Shown here piece by piece: positions 58,001 to 64,000 of a DNA stretch of 64,000 nt. The stretch comes from Chondrosia reniformis (Eukaryota > Porifera > Demospongiae > Chondrillida > Chondrillidae), in the NCBI GenBank assembly GCA_947172415.1, contig OX359193.1, forward strand, positions 6,194,501 to 6,258,500, given 5' to 3'. How positions within the stretch are numbered: the first letter of the stretch is position 1; the number at the start of each line of letters is the position of its first letter. Made by a program: the position numbers and the translations under genes. The notes beneath the pieces are model-generated. The model saw only the letters and a list, made by a program, of their open reading frames with translations. It did no database searches and had not been told where the DNA came from.

Positions 58001-59123
58001 ATACATGTATAACTATGTACCTTCCACAAACTTGATGACTGAGCCATTCACAAGTCCTTCTACAGCAGACAGCTCTACAAAGTCCTCCAGTCGCTTGCCA
58101 TCCAAACTGACTGACAGGTTGGTGCGATAGCAACTCTCAGGCTTATCAAACACAAACTGCTTTAAGTCCTGCACCGTATCATGAGCCGTCATCTGCAGGG
58201 AGAAGGGAAATGGAGGGGATGGGAGTGGAGTGAAGGAAGAAAAGGGAAGACAGGGAAGAGGGAGGGGAGGGGAGTGGAGCAGAGGCAGTGAAAGGGAGAC
58301 GGGGGAGAGGGAGGGGAAGGGAAACAGGGAAGAGGGAGGGAATGGGAGGGGGGTGGAGCAGAGGCAGTGAAAGGGAGACGGGGGAGAGGGAGGGGATGGG
58401 AGGGGAGTGGAGCAGAGGCAGTGAAAGGGAGACGGGGGAGAGGGAGGGGAAGGGAAACAGGGAAGAGGGAGGGAATGGGAGGGGGGTGGAGCAGAGGCAG
58501 TGAAAGGGAGACGGGGGAGAGGGAGGGGAAAAGAAACGGGGAAGAGGGAGGGGATGGGAGGGGAGTGGAGCAGAGGCAGTGAAAGGGAGACGGGGGAGAG
58601 GGAGGGGAAGGGAAACGGGGAAGAGGGAGGGAATGGGAGGGGAGTGGAGCAGAGGCAGTGAAAGGGAGACGGGGGAGAGGGAGGGGAAGGGAGGCAGTGG
58701 AGGACGGTGAGTGGGAGTAAGGAAGAGGACATGACAGGGAGGAGAACAATACCAACAGTCACTAATATTAGTAATTTAGAAATGTTTATATAATAACTAA
58801 TACTTGTATTGAGGTTGGGGTACGGGAAATGCATAACTCACCATAACATCTATTACTTCACTAATTCCAGGAATGGACAGCTTCAGTGAAAATGCACCTA
58901 TTCCCTTGGCCCCCTGTTCCTTCTGACTCCCTCCTACATCTTCATGACCATCCACCTTGTACGATGACTCTTGCCTCATAAACTCTTCACCATGCAGTGT
59001 GCCTTGATGACCATTTGACATTTTCACCATGTCTCCCTCGGTTAACAAATCACTGTTATCATCTCCAGCTGTCAGGCTTGGATCACCATTCTGTTCAAGC
59101 TTCGCATTTACAGCGTCAGCCAT
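47534..59123 (-). CDS. CLUH: CLUH, clustered mitochondria protein homologue (43 exons)
   Basis: CLUH is a cytosolic RNA-binding protein that regulates nuclear-encoded mitochondrial mRNAs and keeps mitochondria dispersed. Forty-three minus-strand exons join in consistent phase from ATG 59123 to TGA at 47534, about 1,484 aa (human 1,309). Order of domains: acidic N-terminus, ubiquitin-like CLU_N (58021-58192), GSKIP-like/CLU-central region (55.1-57.0 kb), variable linker with two coding repeat arrays (52.1-53.3 kb), and C-terminal TPRs (47.5-50.1 kb). Exons are mostly 26-180 nt. The one doubtful junction is the acceptor of exon 9 (55737-55773), where a good TACAG lies 7 nt earlier but would break the frame. 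Head-to-head with a small plus-strand gene at 59851. Confidence 0.95.
47795..47900 (-). repeat. Dispersed element copy in the last CLUH intron
   Basis: Reverse-complement match to 9205-9350, including GCCTATAGAGAACTAAACC, GTGAGAGCTTTGAGG and the CCACTGGGCCAGACAGCTGT block. This is the best-preserved second copy of the family in the window. Confidence 0.75.
50768..51240. repeat. 32-bp minisatellite touching a CLUH 3' splice site
   Basis: About fourteen copies of a 32-bp unit containing ATCAAAGGGAGGACACGTAA, with A/G and C/T variants interspersed. On the minus strand the copy next to exon 50627-50766 continues straight into TTTACTTTAG, the functional acceptor, so the array begins at the splice site. 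Confidence 0.93.
52109..54406 (-). CDS. CLUH: CLUH exons 14-23: end of CLU domain and repeat-bearing linker
   Basis: Exons 54327-54406, 54222-54247 (26 nt), 54092-54139, 53937-54009, 53641-53732, 53516-53556, 53390-53444, 52889-53307, 52666-52831, 52109-52592.

Recognised: LWCNMFFSLAFDNHS, LNTIPTVVIDLKGFRIVVQS, SVSTSVECKGIKGTDGRYYA, YKLLPEDANYL. The exon 52889-53307 contains three to four 7-residue copies of SDKCEGQ (21-bp unit) in an acidic linker; exon 52109-52592 contains about fifteen copies of GDPQMGV[AT]. Both sit where human CLUH also has a poorly conserved acidic linker. Confidence 0.93.
52214..52590 (-). repeat. CLUH: In-frame 24-bp coding repeat in CLUH
   Basis: About fifteen copies of a 24-bp unit coding GDPQMGVA/GDPQMGVT with E, I, T and A replacements at the M position. 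The unit length preserves frame. Codon variants are shared between non-adjacent copies, as expected from unequal exchange. The same DNA is open on the other strand (RITSHTHL repeats), which is an artefact. Confidence 0.93.
53745..53905. repeat. 22-bp minisatellite touching a CLUH 3' splice site
   Basis: Seven copies of CACATCAAAGCATTCACCCA plus AT. On the minus strand the copy nearest exon 53641-53732 reads GAATGCTTTGATGTAG| and supplies the acceptor by a change from GATGTG to GATGTAG. Confidence 0.92.
55130..59123 (-). CDS. CLUH: CLUH exons 1-13: N-terminus, CLU_N and start of CLU domain
   Basis: Exons 58842-59123, 58021-58192, 56868-57014, 56559-56695, 56424-56493, 56204-56288, 55960-56038, 55831-55890, 55737-55773, 55567-55629, 55449-55492, 55296-55388, 55130-55221.

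Recognised pieces: CYRTNLSVSLDGKRLEDF and VEGLVNGSVIKFVE (CLU_N), SYSQWNPVP, CSTGFYLNK, ISPLFKKNFGQVLK, SRLGMEEQVFSQ, REWNQELTQARELPRES, and FMHAAVRGAVNIIEGNVAPL, all in the human order. Intron 1 is filled by a purine/pyrimidine array. Confidence 0.93.
57015..58020. other. Long CLUH intron 2 with GC-rich palindromes
   Basis: A 1 kb intron. Contains GGGGC...GCCCT at 57079-57096, GGGGCACCACAGGCGCCCC at 57540-57558 and the perfect palindrome at 57868-57900. Otherwise AT-rich without reading frames. It may hold an inserted non-autonomous element. Confidence 0.5.
57868..57900. repeat. Perfect 16-bp inverted repeat around a single base
   Basis: TTTCGAGTGGGGCGCC and GGCGCCCCACTCGAAA flank one A at 57884. 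Imperfect pairing continues outward (AAGAAC.../...GTTCT). A related block, GGGGCACTCTGGTGCCC with GAACTTGAACTACTTGG, lies at about 51295-51330 in inverted orientation, so this is a dispersed type of palindrome. Confidence 0.8.
58200..58705. repeat. Purine-rich higher-order array in CLUH intron 1
   Basis: Five to six blocks, each containing GGAGCAGAGGCAGTGAAAGG, GAGACGGGGGAGAGGGAGGG and AGGGAAACAGGGAAGAGGGA elements, on the plus strand. On the transcribed minus strand this is a 500-bp polypyrimidine tract that runs straight into CTTCTCCCTGCAG|, the acceptor of exon 2. Long proline/serine-rich frames across it are artefacts. Confidence 0.9.
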
Positions 59124-59850
59124 TTTACTCTCTAAAGACCATGCAGATGAGGGGAAAGATTGGAGGGGCAGATATTTATTACAAAGAGGTGGCCTTCTTT
59201 ATAGAATCCTTTAAATTATTCTTTTCAGCATAATAATAAAGCTAGTGACCTTTGATGAGGTGAATATCTCTTGAAAACTAATTATACATGTACCTAAGTG
59301 TGCATCTGTAAAGTCAGCAGAATAAAACTGACAATTTTATCAGAGGTTGGACCATTATTTTATCACTGTCCACCCCAGCCCTAAACCCACGCAGCAATTA
59401 CTATTAGGTTCTGATATTTGTATAATAGAAGTCTATATCATTCCCAATAGAATGGCTAGTTGTATAGAGGTATGGTGCATGGCTGTCGTTTCAGAATAGC
59501 TATCAACTGATGTAGTTGTAAATTACAAAGAGGGCAAAATGACATGGGAAATGGGTCAGCTTGTTAAATGGCGTTAAAGTAATTACCAGCCAAATGAGGT
59601 AATCTTGGGGTACCAGGTATACAGGTACACAGTCAAATGGCAGCAGCTGTTGTATACAAGCGCACACACTGACTTGCACCACACACATGAACAAATTGTA
59701 AATTAGAATGTTACTTCTTGCCGTAAATATGCCAGTATAGCATTTGTTTAAGCATGAACACAGGGGAAGGGAAGTACAAATAAAACATGTACTGATAGTC
59801 CCAAGACACGTAACTACGTATATACATGTAGTTAAAAGACATTAATTAAG
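59124..59850. promoter_or_regulatory. Divergent intergenic region between CLUH and a small plus-strand gene
   Basis: 727 bp separate the two start codons. AT-rich, with no clear TATA or other motif I can support; position alone suggests a bidirectional promoter. Confidence 0.4.
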
Positions 59851-60135
59851 ATGTCGCGCACCGACCAGATTGAACGCTGGGACTCTGCGAGGTTCTTGCA
59901 GCATGTGGACAAAGTACTATCAGATCGTCTTCGGAAAGAGGCACCTTTTTGCCCTCTTTTGGTACAGTATCTGAGACCACGGGCATCGTCTGCAAACGAG
60001 AGAGGTGAGGCGGGCGACTGAAATTATAATGATGCAACACTCACAAACGTTTACATAACAAGGTGTAATTAGACCATGTATTAACAGCAGTCTATTTCTT
60101 CTCAGATCATCAGAGTCGGAATACACTCGCTTACC
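59851..60135 (+). CDS. Small unknown gene, first exons
   Basis: ATG at 59851 starts an exon to 60004 (MSRTDQIERWDSARFLQHV, then a Lys/Arg- and Pro-containing stretch) with a GTGAGG donor, phase 1. A 30-nt exon at 60106-60135 fits in phase between CTTCTCAG and GTGAGC. A strong acceptor follows at 60197, but the phase-consistent frame then stops after five codons, so either the product is about 66 aa or the third exon is misjudged. Three frames are open through exon 1, which lowers certainty. Not recognised. Confidence 0.4.
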
Positions 60136-60301
60136 GTGAGCATCAGTAATACCTTTTCTGTAAAAAAGTTACACCGATTTGCTTGTTTATTTTCTAGTAC
60201 ATACGCACCAGTAAGAAAGATCTACCGCCCCACCCACGTGGCTTGCCGCAGAGGTCAGCGAATATAATTTCCATTCCAAATACAAAAACTGGTATGTAAA
60301 C

Positions 60302-60307
60302 TTTATT
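60302..60307 (-). terminator. Candidate poly(A) signal of the four-TM gene
   Basis: AATAAA on the minus strand about 140 bp after the stop codon at 60444. Confidence 0.45.
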
Positions 60308-60443
60308 AATTATAAATGGTGGAGAGCATGCGCATGGTTATTTAATGAGACTACTACTATTGCAATCTACAGAACGTTATGCAAGGTCCCAAGTGCATTT
60401 AAAACATAAAATCCAAAAAGATGGTCTCTTTGAGTGTCTGTAC

Positions 60444-63111
60444 TTAGTATCTCTTCAGGTCTCCTCTGGCATAAGGATGGCCGAGGGGCATCAGGGGGGT
60501 CAGGTAGGTGATCATCATTGTCAGACCCTACAAGATGGAAAGGAAGCATAAATAAATCTTCATACACAGTATTAGCCAATTTGTTAGTTTAACAGAGTTA
60601 CTCTATAACGGTAACAAACATGCTCACATGCATGTGTAAAGACATATGTTGTATGTAGTGTATCTTGTCTAGATTACAGTTTTACATTGATGCATTATTT
60701 ATAAACAGTATAAATGAAAAATATTTACGTACAAATGTATAGATTAAATTTTAGTACTGTATTTTAACAAATTAAGTGTGCTTTTTGAATCACTGCATAA
60801 GTGAAATTACTATAGTTTTGCAGGCTAAATGAAATATAAGAAATCTTGGCACTAAGTAGAGCACTATGGATGTACATACAAAACATAAGCCACAGTACAG
60901 GTTTGGGACAAAAGTTTATTTGGTGAAATTATTAGCCTATATAGGAGAAATATATTATTTTTGTTTCAAAACGTATTGTATACAAGATTTGAATAATATA
61001 CTTTCTTTACATTTGCGTATACTGCATTCAAAAGTGGCAGAAGTTTTTACTGAGACACTTATGAAATTACCTACATTATGTAAGCCATGAATGTTGGTCT
61101 TAGTTTTTTATCTATTATAGTAGACCCCTGAAAAGTGAGGATTTCAGGGGTCTAGACTATTATAACTGCATGATACACTATAAGTGACTAATCAGTTCAG
61201 TAGCCATCATATAGTATGTGGTATACATGTAATTGCTACATTACGTATGTCATCACTAAAGAATTAGGAACATGTTATTAATACACATAAATAACATAAC
61301 CTCCATACACAATCATTTACTTTGTTACACACACATTTACAGACATTTATATAAACAGCAATTTAGGTAGTATTCAAAACACAGTCTTTCCATTGTGATA
61401 AACACCAACTGAAGCATTACAACTGGTCATCCAAAATGGGAGGGGCTGTGGATTAGCAATCTCTATTACTGCATCAAACACTTAGACTATCCAAGATATC
61501 ACAATTCCATCTAAATTCCTTTCAATGGGAGGATGATACTTTTACATCACACTGAGACAATACTAAGTAAACTATATGTACTGCCATGGGGAAAAGGAAT
61601 GCAACAATATACATATGAAATACATTACAAACACCATAATTGTTTTTAACACACACATACTGTAAAGATACAATGATGAAAATTGTTATTAATAAATTGC
61701 AGTGTATACAAATAAAGGCATTACACACTATTCAAAAACCTCACTACTGGGGTTAACTATAAACTATTGCAAAATAGAATTTACCAGAAAAAATATTGAG
61801 ACGATTGATCCAGAGAAGAGGAAGTAAAGGTTAAAGGCTTCTGGACATCCAGCTCCTGCCCCAAAATAGCTGCTGACACTGTTAGCAGCATACAGAATGT
61901 CTGTGTTGCTGGAGTTCTGAAGGAGCGAGGTGAAGAGTACATCCCACATACAGAGTGAGTAGTTGTGAATTGGATAGCCAACGAAGACTAGGTAGACGAC
62001 ATGGAAGAACATGGACTGTGTAAAGTTAAGGAAACACAAAGAATTTGGAAATAGGATTAGCAATTAAAGACAACTTTAAATGTGTAAGATATGCAGAAGA
62101 AACGTGGTAGGAAATAAAAACAAAAAACAAGGAAAAATCTCTTGATCTATTGGGAAAGAGGTTGATTAGAGCATATTTAGGTCAAAGATTATGTGAACTA
62201 CACAAAACAAAGGCAACCCTGACAATTACAGCCAAGAGTGGGGTTGGGGTTTGATGGTCTGGAAATTAGGTGCATGTTGAACAAGTTGCAATAGTATGCA
62301 TTTTCTAAACTTATTGCAAGGAATTAACACACATTATGAGTGGAAATTTATAGGTCTTCAAGCATATTTTTATGTGCATTAGACTGTGGCTCTAATCAGC
62401 CACAAGGTCTCAAATAGCTGTGGAAACCAAGTATAAACCAAGGAACAGACACAGCACAAACTGTATGAATAACTTTTTAGTATAAACTATAGGCTCTTTT
62501 TAAGGAAATACAGTCCAAGATAAAAGTTTAAAGTAAATATACAATCAATAATATCACAAAACTGAGGCCTGTTAAAATCTTGGAAAATATTCTTTCAGCA
62601 CAATCACTTAAAGTATTAGCATATTGTACCAGTGATGGGATCCAAGGAAAGTATATGCGACACAACTACGCAAGCAGCCTATGGCTACATACACCGTAGA
62701 TCAAAGGATACAAAGAATCCAGCAACTTTCAGGAAGGGACTTCTTTTACCAAAGGTGCCCACCAAAATGTAGATGAGGGTAAATAGAAACACCAGACCGC
62801 CGATTGCTATCACTCCCCAGTGCGAGAGATAGGGGTAACGGGACAGCTCCACCAGGGACTCCTTGCTAGCCCTATTAGAGGGGAGGGGGGAGTAGTGAGA
62901 GTGAGAACAATGGTGTATTATTAAAAAGCGCGCTGGTTACTTACTCGTAAGGTTTCGTTTGTAGTCCCCAACCGGCTATAAAGAGGCACCAGCCAATACC
63001 GAACAGGATCAAGGTGATGAAGGAGGACTACGAAAGGAAATACGCAATCGCAACCATAACTTGTGTCTTACATCGAACACTTACAATACAGAATCCGAAT
63101 CGATGTCCCAT
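60444..63111 (-). CDS. Unrecognised four-TM protein of 194 aa
   Basis: Five exons, 63085-63111, 62945-63027, 62712-62871, 61785-62015 and 60444-60527, join in phase to 194 codons plus stop. Hydrophobic segments: about 10-30 (FITLILFGIGWCLFIAGW), 52-75 (VIAIGGLVFLFTLIYILVG), 84-105 (spanning exons 3-4, MFFHVVYLVFVGY) and 150-175 (spanning exons 4-5). The loop between TM3 and TM4 is about 45 residues and contains NSSNTD, a possible N-glycosylation site, and a GAGAGCP Cys; short N- and C-termini would be cytosolic. The general plan fits MARVEL/tetraspan-like proteins, but the classic tetraspanin CCG motif is absent. Introns of 1.26 kb and 0.7 kb hold nothing recognisable. Confidence 0.75.
60528..61784. 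other. Intron of the four-TM gene
   Basis: AT-rich; holds accidental open frames such as a 74-codon one at 60866 without splice context or homology. No further exon is needed, because phases on either side agree. Confidence 0.6.
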
Positions 63112-63327
63112 TGTTCTGGTTCAGTAACTGAGTTAGAGAGTAGCACGATTCAACGAGGCAAACTTACGGGAGACTTATAACAACAATTAAATATTGCTGC
63201 AACGCCCCAATGTACTGTACTCGCAGAGCAGCCAGATCAAAATTTGCGTTTTAGTTTACATTAGCGTTCTTCAAGCGTTTAAACTTGTCGCCCGTGGTCG
63301 GCTCGATTCCCACAGACTTACTGCAGA
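63112..63327. promoter_or_regulatory. Likely bidirectional promoter between the four-TM gene and BCL7
   Basis: Only 216 bp separate divergent start codons. The stretch is less AT-rich than the surroundings and contains several CG dinucleotides (AGCACGATTCAACG, GTCGCCCGTGGTCGGCTCG) but no TATA box, as is common for broad housekeeping promoters. Confidence 0.55.
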
Positions 63328-64000
63328 ATGTTAAACAGTACAAGAGGTAACATGAGATTGGAGACTCGCAGCAGAGCTAGAGATGACATTAGAAGAGCAG
63401 TAATCGTCGTCGATAAAGTACGGAAATGGTAAGTCATGTGATCCCCCAAGATCTTCAATAATTTTATCCATGAATATCTACTCCGTACCTAGGGAGAAGA
63501 AATGGGTCGAACTAGGTCTTCCAAACTCCTTGCGTGTTTTCAAGTGGGTCCCAGGTAAGTATTAAATGATAGCCATGTGAATCTGAGGATGTACAGTCAT
63601 AGTATCTATGTAATAGTCGCATACACTGTTGTCCAATATCTGTAGTACGCGAGGAACAAGAAGAAGAGCGCGAAGAAGAAGTAAGTGTCAGCTATCGTGG
63701 ATAGGTACAGTCTGCTAAAGCTCAAATTATTCATCACTTGTATATTTTTTCTTATTATTCAAGTACTTCATATGCCAAGCATACTAGGGTAATTGTCCCA
63801 TGTAGCACTGTACAGACAAACCCGTAAATATATAGTCATAATGATTTAGTTAAAAAAGATTGTGTCACTTTCAATCAGAAACCTCTTGTCCACATTTTTC
63901 TTATTTTGTATATTTCCATGATTGTGTACTGTGGCAGTCAGTGGCAGAGCACTGATGACTGAGCCCAGTGGCTCTGGGATCAATGTCCATACTTGGAGTT
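63328..64000 (+). CDS. BCL7: BCL7-family SWI/SNF subunit, 5' part (cut by window end)
   Basis: BCL7 proteins are small subunits of animal BAF/SWI-SNF chromatin-remodelling complexes. Exons 63328-63428, 63493-63554 and 63646-63680 join in phase. They encode the family's conserved N-terminus: ETRSRARDDIRRAV, VDKVRKWEKKWVELG, SLRVFKWVPV, followed by an acidic run REEQEEEREEE. The family's usual start is slightly shorter than the MLNSTRGNMRL leader here, so M9 could be the true start. The remainder lies beyond 64000. The intron from 63681 to the window edge shows no further exon. Confidence 0.92.

Noticed and set aside
58013..58834. 273-codon Pro/Ser/Leu-rich minus frame containing CLU_N
   Set aside because: Exon 2 of CLUH (58021-58192) fused in frame to an intronic pyrimidine array; acceptor CTGCAG and human alignment mark the true exon start.
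1..64000. CRISPR arrays, bacterial operons, tRNA or rRNA genes
   Set aside because: Tandem repeats here lack unique spacers of even length; no tRNA cloverleaf or rRNA core was recognised; gene structure is eukaryotic throughout.

Overview
The window looks like animal nuclear DNA, most likely a demosponge. Reasons: AT-rich sequence, genes dense with short GT-AG introns (26-480 nt exons), animal gene content (BCL7, CLUH, APMAP, GLE1, ZCCHC8, CDIPT), and two adjacent intronless genes for large beta-helix/multi-pass membrane proteins of a kind I associate with sponges. No sequence search was run; names rest on recognised protein motifs and on exon phases that join without a break.

Layout. 2.8-9.8 kb (-): ZCCHC8 (nuclear exosome targeting), its 3' end not located. 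9.8-17.0 kb (+): GLE1 (mRNA export), head-to-head with ZCCHC8 and carrying a 1.9 kb minisatellite in intron 1. 17-23.7 kb: a repeat field with several tandem arrays and two GC-rich, hairpin-rich islands, but no gene I can assign. 24-26.5 kb: intergenic. 26.6-30.4 and 31.5-35.4 kb (+): two tandem paralogues of a signal peptide + beta-helix ectodomain + Cys motif + about 9 TM protein, with patchy near-identity. 35.9-38.7 kb (+): APMAP. 40.1-42.1 kb (-): a type II membrane protein with a thrombospondin-like Cys domain, an RKKR site and a vWA domain. 44.2-47.3 kb (-): CDIPT, one internal exon missing from my model. 47.5-59.1 kb (-): CLUH in 43 exons, whose phases all agree (about 1,484 aa). 59.85 kb (+): a small unknown gene. 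60.4-63.1 kb (-): an unrecognised four-TM protein. 63.3 kb (+): the start of a BCL7 gene, cut by the window edge.

Two themes stand out. First, many introns hold tandem arrays that touch a splice junction, and in several the functional splice site appears to be the outermost, diverged repeat copy (GLE1 intron 1; CLUH introns 1, 17 and 26; ZCCHC8 after its 7.4 kb exon). Intronic units are mostly not multiples of three, while the two arrays inside CLUH coding exons are 21 and 24 bp and keep frame. Second, the two beta-helix/TM genes are mosaics: blocks of near-identical DNA, synonymous sites included, alternate with strongly diverged ectodomain, suggesting gene conversion around a variable extracellular region.

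Functionally the named genes are housekeeping (RNA surveillance/export, phosphatidylinositol synthesis, mitochondrial mRNA binding, chromatin). The paralogue pair and the vWA/TSP-like protein are the candidates for undescribed surface biology.
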